In this document: in pieces, positions 33,430 through 42,026 of the stretch
How the letters are laid out: each line of letters starts with the position of its first letter
How positions within the stretch are numbered: position 1 is the stretch's first letter
Assembly: GCA_017513195.1 (NCBI GenBank)
Contig: JAFXGM010000013.1
Span: forward strand, 124,006-188,005
Length of the DNA stretch: 64,000 nt
Direction: 5' to 3'
Source of the DNA: Clostridia bacterium
Lineage (GTDB): Bacteria; Bacillota; Clostridia; Oscillospirales; Acutalibacteraceae
Made by a program: the position numbers and the translations under genes
The notes under the pieces: model-generated
Told to the model about the DNA's origin: nothing
Databases searched by the model: none
The model's input: the letters and a program-made list of their open reading frames with translations, nothing else

Positions 33430-35315
33430 TGTATTCTTCCAAAATATTTTTCAAGGTTATACTTTTTAATCTCAAACGCAACAGGTCTGCCGTGTGGACA
33501 GTACATAATATCATTGTCGCCAAGCACCTTTATAGCAAGATTTAATCTTTCTATATCAGAGGTTATATAACCTGCCTTTATTGCCGCTTTGCAAGCGACG
33601 GTATGGAGTATATCGTCTATACGCTCAAGGTCAACGTTACCTTTTTGCGAAAGGCTATGTGCCGCTTCGACAATAGTTCCTTCAGCATCTTCTTTAGAAA
33701 GCATAGAAGGTATTGCACGCACCAAAACTGATTCGTTGCCGAAGTCCTCTACCTCAAAACCATATTCAGAGAGAAGTGATACGTTGTTTATCATAGCGGT
33801 ATATTCATCACCAATAAGCTTCACAGTTACGGGAACAAGTAACGACTGACTTTCTATTACGTGATTTTCTTTAAGTTTATTAAATAAAATTCTTTCATGG
33901 GCGGCGTGCTTGTCTATCATAAATACGCTGTCACCTTTTTGTGCTACAATGTATGTGTTAAAGGCTTCGCCTATAAGTTTAATTTCCTCTTTTGGAGAAT
34001 ACTCTTTTTCTTCCACCTTAACATCATGGATTATCGGCTCTGATTTAAAAATTTCTTTAACAGGTTCTTCTTTTACTATATCAACAACCGTTTTCTTTTG
34101 GGGTACGTTGGGTTTAAACTCATCACGTAAGAAAAACGGAGTATTATCAGCCTTTAGTCGAACAGGCTCGGCCTTTGGTTCTATTGGTTCAGGATTTACC
34201 TCAACCTTAGGTTGTGGCTTTGCTTCCTGAACGGGCAAATTAACCGCTGTTTGACGATACTGCTCGGCAGTCATATGTAAAAATGTATTATTTTTGGGTG
34301 GTGTTACGGCAATTTCGGGGCGGGTGTCGCCCGAAAGAATAGCATTTTTTACAGCGTTATAAACTGCAGTAAATACACGCTTTTCATCACTAAATCGCAC
34401 CTGCGTTTTTGCCGGATGCACATTAACGTCAACCGTTTCAAAAGGTATTTCTACACCAAGCACAAATACAGGAAACTTGCCCACCATTGCACTGTTTTTA
34501 TAGGCTTGCTCGGTAGCGGCAGTAATAGTACCCGATTGCACATATCGACCATTTAAAAAGGTGAACTGATACGCACGTGACGCACGACAGGAAACCGGCT
34601 TGCAAACAAGACCTGTAACCTTTACGCCGTCAAGTGTTAAATTAACCGGAATGAGTGTACTTGAAATTTCACGACCCAAAACACTATAAACCGCCGATGA
34701 TAGCTTTCCGTCACCCGAGGTTGCAAGTGTTTGCTTGCCGTCACGTATTAGCTTAAAAGCAATTTCAGGGTGTGAAAGTGCCTGACGCTCTATAATAGCC
34801 GATACGGTAGTTCCCTCTGAAACGTCTTTTTTAAGAAACTTCATACGAGCAGGGGTGTTGTAAAAAAGGTCACGTACTATAAGAGTGGTGCCATCGGGGC
34901 AACCAACCTCTTCGTATAAAACCTCTTCTCCACCTTCTATTTTGTAGTGGGTACCAAAGTCCTCGTCGGTAGTTTTGGTAAACATTTCTACACGGGACAC
35001 AGCACTTGTGGCCGCCAAGGCTTCTCCGCGGAAGCCGAGTGTTGAAATACTGTCAAGGTCTACCGCTTTTTCGATTTTACTTGTAGCGTGACGCAAAAAT
35101 GCCTTTGGCACATCGTCATTCGCTATACCGCAACCGTTATCGGTAATACGAATATAGGTAATACCACCGTGCTGAATTTCAACCGTTATATGTGTAGCAC
35201 CTGCGTCTATTGAGTTTTCTACCGCTTCCTTTACTATTGAAGCAGGACGCTCTACAACCTCACCTGCCGCTATAAGCTCGGCAATGGATTTTGGCAGTAC
35301 GTTAATTTTAGGCAT
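33426..35315 (-). CDS. mutL: DNA mismatch repair protein MutL
   Basis: 629 residues. The N-terminal GHKL ATPase has ENSIDAGAT, DNGCGI and RHATSKI-DLDSISTLGFRGEALA; a Pro/Lys/Glu-rich linker spans about residues 330-440; the C-terminal domain holds the endonuclease region. Its metal motif reads DKHAAHERILFN, so Gln is replaced by Lys and the last Glu by Asn compared with the usual DQHA-x2-E-x4-E, while the core Asp, His and first Glu remain. CKAAIKAG and CPHGRPV are also kept, so nicking activity is probable. It lies 19 nt after mutS. Confidence 0.96.
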   Translation of the reverse strand: MPKINVLPKSIAELIAAGEVVERPASIVKEAVENSIDAGATHITVEIQHGGITYIRITDNGCGIANDDVPKAFLRHATSKIEKAVDLDSISTLGFRGEALAATSAVSRVEMFTKTTDEDFGTHYKIEGGEEVLYEEVGCPDGTTLIVRDLFYNTPARMKFLKKDVSEGTTVSAIIERQALSHPEIAFKLIRDGKQTLATSGDGKLSSAVYSVLGREISSTLIPVNLTLDGVKVTGLVCKPVSCRASRAYQFTFLNGRYVQSGTITAATEQAYKNSAMVGKFPVFVLGVEIPFETVDVNVHPAKTQVRFSDEKRVFTAVYNAVKNAILSGDTRPEIAVTPPKNNTFLHMTAEQYRQTAVNLPVQEAKPQPKVEVNPEPIEPKAEPVRLKADNTPFFLRDEFKPNVPQKKTVVDIVKEEPVKEIFKSEPIIHDVKVEEKEYSPKEEIKLIGEAFNTYIVAQKGDSVFMIDKHAAHERILFNKLKENHVIESQSLLVPVTVKLIGDEYTAMINNVSLLSEYGFEVEDFGNESVLVRAIPSMLSKEDAEGTIVEAAHSLSQKGNVDLERIDDILHTVACKAAIKAGYITSDIERLNLAIKVLGDNDIMYCPHGRPVAFEIKKYNLEKYFGRIQ

Positions 35316-35334
35316 TTTTGTTCACCTCTTTTAA

Positions 35335-37926
35335 TTAAATAGATTTTGCTTTATTAGCTAAATCAAATAATATTCCCATCGACTCTATTGGGGTAAGTGT
35401 ATTTACGTCAATTGCCTGCAACTCGCGCAAAATATCGGTAGCGCCCTGCATTTCAAGTGACATTTGGTCGGTATTTGATTCTACCGTTTTATAAGTAACA
35501 ATTCCGCTTTCGAGAGTTTGTTTTAGTATTTGTTTAGCGCGGCGAATTACCGAGTCGGGTATGCCGCCTAACTTTGCAACCTCTATACCGTAGCTGTCAT
35601 CGGCGCCACCCGGTACTATACGGCGCAGGAAGATTATATCATCGCCGCGTTTTTTAACCGCGATATTATAGTTCTTGATTCCGTCAAGCTCGTTTTCCAT
35701 TTCGGTAAGCTCGTGATAATGCGTTGCAAAGAGTGATTTTGCGCCAAGTTTTTTCTTGTCGGCAACAAATTCCAGCACCGCACGTGCTATTGACATACCG
35801 TCAAATGTAGAGGTGCCTCGACCAATCTCGTCAATTATAAGCAGACTGTTTTTTGTTGCGTTTTTAAGTATGTGAGCCATTTCGCTCATCTCTACCATAA
35901 AGGTTGATTGACCACTTGCAAGGTCGTCCGACGCACCAACACGGGTAAATATAGCGTCTACCACGCCAATTTCAGCCATTTGTGCCGGTACAAAGGAACC
36001 CATTTGCGCCATAAGTGTAATGATTGCTACCTGACGCATATAGGTAGATTTACCAGCCATATTAGGTCCTGTAATAATGGCACAACGGTCGGTCGAATTA
36101 TCAAGATAAGTATCGTTAGAAACAAACGGTGTTTTAAGCAGTTTTTCAACAACGGGGTGTCTGCCACCTTTTATGCTTATTACGCCGTCATTATTTACAA
36201 GCGGTCTGCAATAGTTGTTTTCTATCGCCACCTGCGCCATAGAACACATTGTGTCAAGGCGGGCAATTGCCGCCGCGGTAGTGCGCACACGATTAGCCGC
36301 AGCAGCTACTGTCTCACGGATAGAGTTAAATATTTCATATTCAAGCTGGAAAACTCGGTCCTTTGCGGTAAGCAAACGATTTTCGAGTTGTTTTAATTCA
36401 TCGGTTATAAAACGCTCGGCGTTGGTAAGTGTTTGTTTGCGAATGTAGTCGGCAGGCACTTTATCAAGAAAAGAGTTTGTAACCTCAATATAGTAACCAA
36501 ACACCTTGTTATAACGCACACGCAAGTTTTTAATGCCTGTGCGTTCACGTTCGCGAGCCTCTATATCAGCAAGACGTGAGGTGCCGCCATCCATATCATC
36601 ACGCAGCATATCAACCTGCTCGTTATAGCCTTTTTTGATTATCTTACCCTCACGAACGGTAGCAGGTGCATCCTCGCTGATGGCCGCATCAATAAGCGCT
36701 ACAATTTCGTCAAGTGTATCAATATCGTTGTAAATTGACTTTAGCATTTTACAATTTGCCGATGCCAACAACTGCTTTATGTAAGGAAAACGATGTGCCG
36801 TAGCGGCAAGACCTAAAAGCTCTTTGGCAGTTGCGGTGCCGTAAACTATTTTGGTCATCATACGCTCAATATCGCGTATGCCGCTCATATACTCCTGTGC
36901 TTCACAGCGCATTACCGTATCGTTGCTTAGTTCTTCTACCGCATTTTGACGCAGTGTTATTTCGGGTATGCTAAGCAGTGGCTGTAAGACATAAGAACGC
37001 ATAAGGCGTTTACCCATAGCAGTTTTTGTTTTGTCAAGCACGCCGAGCAGCGAACCGCGCTTTGACTTGGTACGCATTGTCTCACAAAGTTCAAGATTGC
37101 GAACGGCTGTAACATCAAGCCCCATAAACTGTGCCGAGGTATAAACGTTTACGTTTTTAATGGCAATGGTACCCGTTTTGCCGTTTTCTTGCAGGTAATC
37201 TATTACCGCACCCAAAACACTTTGTGAAACACTGCCTACTTCAATTCCTACATTTTCGGGGCTTATAACACCAAAGTTTTGACAAAGAAGCGCATCGGTA
37301 GCTGTTGTATCAAAATGAATATCATCGCGAATAGATATTGCCGCAGTGATTTTTTCTTCTAAAAATGCAGAAATCTTATCTTTAAGCTTTGTATCAATCA
37401 AAATCTCACTGGGAGCAAAACGCATAATCTCGTTTTGAAGTTCTGTATACATATCCTCGCCCGAAAGCTCGGTTACGTGAGCTTCGCCCGTTGATGCATC
37501 TGCAAAGCAAACACCTATTTTGCCCGACTTTTCATAGACTGACGCAAGATAGTTATTGCGACCCTCGTCAAGCATTTCTCCCTCGATAACTGTACCCGGG
37601 GTGACAATGCGAACAATATCACGCTTTACTATTCCCTTGGCAGTTGCAGGGTCCTCAACCTGCTCGCAAATAGCAACCTTGTATCCTTTTTCAACCAAAC
37701 GGGCAATATAACCTTCAGCACTGTGAAAGGGCACTCCGCACATTGGGGCGCGCTCATCTAGACCGCAGTCTCTACCTGTAAGAGTGAGTTCAAGTTCTTC
37801 CGAGCCTTTTATAGCATCGTCAAAGAACATCTCATAGAAGTCGCCCAATCGGTAAAAGATAATGCAGTCTTGGTTTGCCTCTTTTATCTCCATATACTGT
37901 CGCATCATTGGTGACAGTTCAGCCAT
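35335..37926 (-). CDS. mutS: DNA mismatch repair protein MutS
   Basis: 863 residues, full-length MutS. The N-terminal mismatch-recognition motif is in IIFYRLGDFYEMFFDDA (Phe-x-Glu). The C-terminal ABC ATPase has the Walker A GPNMAGKSTYMRQ near residue 620, followed by STFMVEMSE and IIDEIGRGTSTFDG (Walker B) and THYHELTE. It recognises mispairs and loops and recruits MutL. It is part of the miaB-ylbF-mutS-mutL-miaA run. Confidence 0.97.
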   Translation of the reverse strand: MAELSPMMRQYMEIKEANQDCIIFYRLGDFYEMFFDDAIKGSEELELTLTGRDCGLDERAPMCGVPFHSAEGYIARLVEKGYKVAICEQVEDPATAKGIVKRDIVRIVTPGTVIEGEMLDEGRNNYLASVYEKSGKIGVCFADASTGEAHVTELSGEDMYTELQNEIMRFAPSEILIDTKLKDKISAFLEEKITAAISIRDDIHFDTTATDALLCQNFGVISPENVGIEVGSVSQSVLGAVIDYLQENGKTGTIAIKNVNVYTSAQFMGLDVTAVRNLELCETMRTKSKRGSLLGVLDKTKTAMGKRLMRSYVLQPLLSIPEITLRQNAVEELSNDTVMRCEAQEYMSGIRDIERMMTKIVYGTATAKELLGLAATAHRFPYIKQLLASANCKMLKSIYNDIDTLDEIVALIDAAISEDAPATVREGKIIKKGYNEQVDMLRDDMDGGTSRLADIEARERERTGIKNLRVRYNKVFGYYIEVTNSFLDKVPADYIRKQTLTNAERFITDELKQLENRLLTAKDRVFQLEYEIFNSIRETVAAAANRVRTTAAAIARLDTMCSMAQVAIENNYCRPLVNNDGVISIKGGRHPVVEKLLKTPFVSNDTYLDNSTDRCAIITGPNMAGKSTYMRQVAIITLMAQMGSFVPAQMAEIGVVDAIFTRVGASDDLASGQSTFMVEMSEMAHILKNATKNSLLIIDEIGRGTSTFDGMSIARAVLEFVADKKKLGAKSLFATHYHELTEMENELDGIKNYNIAVKKRGDDIIFLRRIVPGGADDSYGIEVAKLGGIPDSVIRRAKQILKQTLESGIVTYKTVESNTDQMSLEMQGATDILRELQAIDVNTLTPIESMGILFDLANKAKSI

Positions 37927-37990
37927 AGTTTTATCCCCTTTGGTTAAAAATTAAATGATTTTTGCGAGCTGTTGTCCCTTGAATAATATT

Positions 37991-38395
37991 TTAGTGACAA
38001 CCACCACAGGTTGAGCAAGAGCCTGTACAAGCGGTGTGAGGTTCTGCTGTCATTGGGTCCTCACCCTCAACGCACTGCATAATAATGCTGTTAATGTCAT
38101 TAAGCATTGCATCAACTTCGGCCTTTGCTGTGTTGTATTCAAGCATAGTTTTGCTTGACATAACTGCGGTATAAATTTCACGAAGTTTTTCATTCAATTC
38201 TTTGATTTTGTTTTCGTCTTGTGTTTCGGCGTTCATTTCGCGGTCTAAATTCATTCTAATTGTATTAAATTCGCCGATCCCGCTTTGCAAGGTTTCATCA
38301 TTGTCGTTTGCAAGTTTAGCTTTTATAAAGCGAATAAAACGCTCGTCCTTTTGAATTTCTACTCCTAAATTTCTTGTTGCTTCAATAATTCCCAT
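37991..38395 (-). CDS. ylbF: YlbF/YmcA family protein with C-terminal Cys motif
   Basis: 134 residues, mostly alpha-helical, matching the YlbF/YmcA (DUF964) family. In Bacillus, YlbF, YmcA and YaaT form a complex that carries iron-sulfur clusters and affects RNA processing and development. The C-terminus here ends in a Cys-rich stretch (ACTGSCSTCGGCH) with four Cys, which could bind such a cluster or zinc. It lies between miaB and mutS, a common placement in Clostridia. Confidence 0.85.
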   Translation of the reverse strand: MGIIEATRNLGVEIQKDERFIRFIKAKLANDNDETLQSGIGEFNTIRMNLDREMNAETQDENKIKELNEKLREIYTAVMSSKTMLEYNTAKAEVDAMLNDINSIIMQCVEGEDPMTAEPHTACTGSCSTCGGCH

Positions 38396-38422
38396 AATTA
38401 AAATCCTTTCAAAATTTATGTT

Positions 38423-39826
38423 TTAATTTATAACAGTTCCGTAAAGCGTGTTGTTTTCATACTCGTCAACACACACGGTAACAAAATTACCTAACATATC
38501 GGGTGTACCGCTAAAGGTAACACTCGAATAGTATTCACTTTTTCCCGAATATAATCCGTCGCCTAAATCTTCTTCGCATAAAATTCTCATCTTTTTGCCT
38601 ACAAGCGAATTATTAAGCTGCTCAGATATTTCGTCTTGTGCTATCAGCAGTTCGTTAAACCATCTACCCTTTTCTTCACGAGTTATGGGGTCGGGCATTA
38701 TAGCTGCAGGTGTACCCTCACGTGGAGAATAAATAAAGGTGAAAAGCGACGTAAACTTAACCTCTTTTACAAGTGAAATCGTTTCGCAAAAATCCTCATA
38801 GGTTTCACCGGGAAAGCCTACTATAATATCACTTGTAAACTCTACGTCGGGCATACGAGAGCGTGCCGCTTTTATAAGTCGCAAATAGCCCTCTCGGTCA
38901 TAGCGACGATTCATTTGTTTTAGTATTTTACTGCTACCGCTTTGAAACGGCAGATGAATATGTCGCTCTACCTTTTCGCAATCGCGAATAGTATCTAAAA
39001 GTTCCTCGGTACAATCCTTTGGATGCGAGGTCATAAAGCGTATTCTAAAGTCGCCGGGTATATCATTTATCATACTAAGCAGCTTTGCAAAATTAATGCC
39101 GTGACTTTCGCCCGACCCATAAGAATTTACGTTTTGGCCAAGAAGCATAATCTCTTTAAAACCGCTTTGTACCATCTCGGTTGCTTCTTTTATGATTTCC
39201 TCCGGCGCGCGTGAACGCTCACGACCGCGAACGTAGGGCACTATGCAGTAAGTACAAAAGTTGTTACAACCATACATTATAGGCAGCCAACCTTTAAGTG
39301 TTCCGTCACGACAAACAGGTATATTCTCTACAATTTCTTTATTGTCAAGACCTAATTCGTACACACGCTTAGCTGTCATTCTGCGATAGATAAATTCGGG
39401 CAATCGGTGATATTGCTGTGTTCCGAAAACTATATCCACATACGGATAACTTTTATAAAACTTATCAGCAACCGACTGCTGCTGTGCCATGCAGCCACAA
39501 ACAGCCACTATCAAATTTTTGTTTTGTTGCTTTATTTTTTTTGTTGCGCCCACGTTGCCGTAAACACGGTCCTCAGCATGTCCGCGAACGGCGCAGGTAT
39601 TAAAAAGTATAAAATCAGCTTCTTCAATATTTTCGGTAAGACTGTAGCCGCAAAGACAAAGCATACCCTTAATTCTTTCGGAATCGCTCACGTTTTGCTG
39701 ACAACCAAAGGTTACAATATGCGCCTTTGGATTTACTACCTCACGCTCTGTAAGTAGCGCTTTCACACGAGCGGCGTAACCACATTGCTCGGGCAGATAA
39801 GAATTTGTTTTTATATCAAAATTCAC
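38423..39826 (-). CDS. miaB: tRNA-2-methylthio-N6-dimethylallyladenosine synthase
   Basis: 467 residues starting at GTG, preceded by AGAGG. MiaB methylthiolates i6A37 in tRNA using two [4Fe-4S] clusters. N-terminal UPF0004 domain Cys residues appear in TFGCQQNVSDSE, FNTCAVRGHAEDRV and VCGCMAQQ; the radical SAM motif is MYGCNNFCTYCIVPYVRG near residue 190; a TRAM domain forms the C-terminus. It begins the long minus-strand run and has a promoter in the 162-bp gap shared with the divergent DUF1846 gene. Confidence 0.96.
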   Translation of the reverse strand: MNFDIKTNSYLPEQCGYAARVKALLTEREVVNPKAHIVTFGCQQNVSDSERIKGMLCLCGYSLTENIEEADFILFNTCAVRGHAEDRVYGNVGATKKIKQQNKNLIVAVCGCMAQQQSVADKFYKSYPYVDIVFGTQQYHRLPEFIYRRMTAKRVYELGLDNKEIVENIPVCRDGTLKGWLPIMYGCNNFCTYCIVPYVRGRERSRAPEEIIKEATEMVQSGFKEIMLLGQNVNSYGSGESHGINFAKLLSMINDIPGDFRIRFMTSHPKDCTEELLDTIRDCEKVERHIHLPFQSGSSKILKQMNRRYDREGYLRLIKAARSRMPDVEFTSDIIVGFPGETYEDFCETISLVKEVKFTSLFTFIYSPREGTPAAIMPDPITREEKGRWFNELLIAQDEISEQLNNSLVGKKMRILCEEDLGDGLYSGKSEYYSSVTFSGTPDMLGNFVTVCVDEYENNTLYGTVIN

Positions 39827-39859
39827 CTGAAAAAACCTCTATATTAGATAATCTATAAT

Positions 39860-39888
39860 ATTATACTATAAAAAGATATTTAAAGCAA
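39860..39888 (-). promoter_or_regulatory. Promoter of miaB and downstream run
   Basis: On the minus strand TTGCTT and a perfect TATAAT are separated by 17 bp, 34 bp before the miaB GTG. It is back to back with the promoter of the divergent gene. Confidence 0.6.
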
Positions 39889-39921
39889 GAAATATATTAT
39901 TAATAAACACAAAAAATTCAC

Positions 39922-39950
39922 TTGCAAGAAACAATATATTTTGATATACT
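39922..39950 (+). promoter_or_regulatory. Promoter of the DUF1846 gene
   Basis: TTGCAA and TATACT are separated by 17 bp, 38 bp before the GTG start. Confidence 0.6.
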
Positions 39951-39988
39951 ATTTGTGTATTTTATTTTTCCTTTGAGGAGGTTTTGTT

Positions 39989-41473
39989 GTGGCAAAAATC
40001 GGCTTTGATAATGACAGATATATAGCACTTCAGTCGCAGAATATACGCGATAGAATCGATATGTTCGGCGGTAAGCTTTATATGGAGTTTGGCGGCAAGC
40101 TTTTTGACGATTATCACGCTTCGCGCGTACTACCCGGTTTTCGCCCCGACTCAAAGGTTAAAATGCTTTTAGAGCTTAAGGACGAAGCCGAAATTGTTAT
40201 TGTTATTAATGCCGACGCCATTGAAAAAAACAAGCGTCGCGGCGACTTGGGTATTACCTATGACCTCGACACACTACGTCTTATTGACGCATTCCGCGAT
40301 ATCGGTCTTTTTGTGGGCAGTGTAGTAATTACCTGCTTTACGGGTCAGCCGCTTGCAATAGCGTTTGAAAACCGCCTTAAAGCCTTGGGTATAAAAACCT
40401 ACCGTCACTACCCTATAAAAGACTATCCGTCAGATATTCCGCTAATTGTTAGTGACGACGGTTTTGGTAGAAACGATTATATCGAAACCGAAAGGCATCT
40501 CGTTGTGGTGACCGCCCCCGGTCCCGGAAGTGGCAAAATGGCAACCTGCCTTTCACAGCTTTATCAAGATCACAAGCGCGGAATCAAGGCGGGTTACGCA
40601 AAGTTTGAAACCTTCCCTATTTGGAACATTCCGCTAAAGCACCCCGTAAACGTGGCTTATGAGGCGGCAACCGCCGACCTTAGCGACGTTAATATGATAG
40701 ATCCGTTCCATCTTGAAGCCTACGGTCAGACCACAGTTAACTACAACCGTGATGTTGAAATCTTCCCCGTGCTTAATGCTATAATGGAGCGCATTTTGGG
40801 CGAGTCGCCTTATAAGAGTCCTACCGATATGGGTGTTAATATGGCGGGTTGCGCCATTAGTAACGATAATATTGTAGGTGACGCCGCTAAACAAGAAATT
40901 ATACGCCGCTATTACTCGGCCGCTTGTAACGTAAGACAAGGTCTTGGTGAAAAGAGCGAAGTCACAAAAATTGAGCTTCTTATGAATCAATTAGGCATCT
41001 CAACAAAAGACCGACCGGTAGTTAAAGCGGCACTGGACAAAGCAGAGCTTACTAGTAGTCCTGCCGCTGCAATACAGTTAGAAGACGGCAAAATCATCAC
41101 GGGCAAAACCTCGTCCCTTTTGGGCGCAAGCTCGGCAATGCTGCTAAACGTACTCAAAGAGCTTGGCGGCATATCAGATGATGTGTTACTGCTTTCACCC
41201 ACCGTTATTGAGCCTATTCAAGATATGAAAACCAACGTGCTTGGTAACCATAACCCACGAATGCACATTGACGAAATTTTAATAGCGCTCTCCATTTGCG
41301 CCGCTACCGACGAAAAGGCAAAAATAGCGCTCCAGCAGGTAGATAAGCTTAAAGGTCTTGAGGTTCATTCAAGCGTAATTCTTTCTCGCATTGACGAACA
41401 AACCTTTAAAAAGCTTGGTGTTAATCTTACCTGCGAACCAAAGTATCAAACCAAAAAATTATATCATGCATAA
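39989..41473 (+). CDS. UPF0371 / DUF1846 domain-containing protein
   Basis: 494 residues, the usual length of the family. The start is GTG (then AKIGFDNDRY), chosen because GAGGAGG lies 7 nt upstream. The family is common in Firmicutes and has an unestablished biochemical role; conserved segments include RVLPGFRPDSKVKML, TAPGPGSGKMATCLSQLYQDH (a P-loop-like stretch near residue 180) and HPVNVAYEAATADL. It is transcribed alone, against the general direction, with its own promoter and terminator. Confidence 0.9.
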   Translation: MAKIGFDNDRYIALQSQNIRDRIDMFGGKLYMEFGGKLFDDYHASRVLPGFRPDSKVKMLLELKDEAEIVIVINADAIEKNKRRGDLGITYDLDTLRLIDAFRDIGLFVGSVVITCFTGQPLAIAFENRLKALGIKTYRHYPIKDYPSDIPLIVSDDGFGRNDYIETERHLVVVTAPGPGSGKMATCLSQLYQDHKRGIKAGYAKFETFPIWNIPLKHPVNVAYEAATADLSDVNMIDPFHLEAYGQTTVNYNRDVEIFPVLNAIMERILGESPYKSPTDMGVNMAGCAISNDNIVGDAAKQEIIRRYYSAACNVRQGLGEKSEVTKIELLMNQLGISTKDRPVVKAALDKAELTSSPAAAIQLEDGKIITGKTSSLLGASSAMLLNVLKELGGISDDVLLLSPTVIEPIQDMKTNVLGNHNPRMHIDEILIALSICAATDEKAKIALQQVDKLKGLEVHSSVILSRIDEQTFKKLGVNLTCEPKYQTKKLYHA

Positions 41474-41477
41474 ATTT

Positions 41478-41505
41478 AACGAGGCACTATAAAGTGCCTC
41501 GTTTT
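41478..41505 (+). terminator. Terminator after the DUF1846 gene
   Basis: An 11-bp perfect stem (AACGAGGCACT / AGTGCCTCGTT) with a 4-nt loop, running into a short T run, starts 4 nt after the stop codon. Confidence 0.85.
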
Positions 41506-41697
41506 ATCTTTTGGGATATTCTAAATCTAAAATGTAATCAGCGTAAACTTTATAAAACAAAGTTTTTTAAGAGCCGTTAGCGGCAATTGTCGTTTCTCAC
41601 TTTCATACTGTTGATATGTGTTTTGTTTACAATTAAGTATTTCCGCTATTTGTTGTTGAGTTAAATCCCTATCTTCTCTTAATTCGCGAAGTTTATA
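41504..41697 (-). pseudogene. Decayed XRE/HTH_3 family regulator
   Basis: On the minus strand one frame reads KLRELREDRDLTQQQIAEIL, then NCKQNTYQQYES and EKRQLPLTALKKLC, a clear Cro/CI-type helix-turn-helix. It has no start codon: a TGA precedes the frame, although a good GGTGG ribosome site is in place. After LKKLC the frame is lost and hits a stop. A shift of one frame restores YKVYADYILDLEYPKR and a stop, the expected end of such a protein. Two separate lesions suggest a true pseudogene rather than a single sequencing error. It follows the Ogt-type gene and its end touches the DUF1846 terminator. Confidence 0.75.
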
Positions 41698-41714
41698 TCA
41701 ACACCACCTTTGAT

Positions 41715-42026
41715 TTATTTCCATCCGTACTTGTTTAAATCAATATGCCCGTCGGATTCAAAAACTATGCCTTCCGCTTCAAGCATTTGGCGTTGTATAT
41801 CGCCGCCACCAAAAACAAAGCTGTCTGCCACCTTGCCTTCGCGGTTTACAACGCGGTGGCAGGGTATTACACCGGGTGCGGGGTTGTTGTGTAGCGCATA
41901 CCCCACCACGCGTGCCCAACGCGGATTGCCTGCTAGCAGCGCCACTGTGCCGTAGGTAGCAACCTTGCCTTTAGGTATCTGACAAACCACATCGTATATC
42001 CTTTTAAAGACGCTCAAATCATACAC
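41715..42026 (-). CDS. MGMT/Ogt catalytic-domain protein (6-O-alkylguanine-DNA transferase type)
   Basis: 103 residues, only the DNA-binding/catalytic domain; full Ogt is about 160-180. The active-site motif IPCHRVV with the acceptor Cys is present near residue 55, so it is not an alkyltransferase-like (PWHR) protein. The helix-turn-helix region GKVATYGTVALLAGNPRWARVVGYAL and FGGGDIQRQMLEAEG fit the family. It would remove alkyl groups from O6 of guanine by a suicide reaction. It directly abuts the citrate synthase gene. Confidence 0.88.
   Translation of the reverse strand: MYDLSVFKRIYDVVCQIPKGKVATYGTVALLAGNPRWARVVGYALHNNPAPGVIPCHRVVNREGKVADSFVFGGGDIQRQMLEAEGIVFESDGHIDLNKYGWK

Noticed and set aside
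41504-41714. Unannotated short intact regulator gene
   Set aside because: The frame has no start codon after its preceding stop and loses frame before the expected end, so it was called a pseudogene.
41715-42026. Alkyltransferase-like (non-catalytic) protein
   Set aside because: The acceptor Cys is present in PCHR, whereas alkyltransferase-like proteins usually have Trp at this site.
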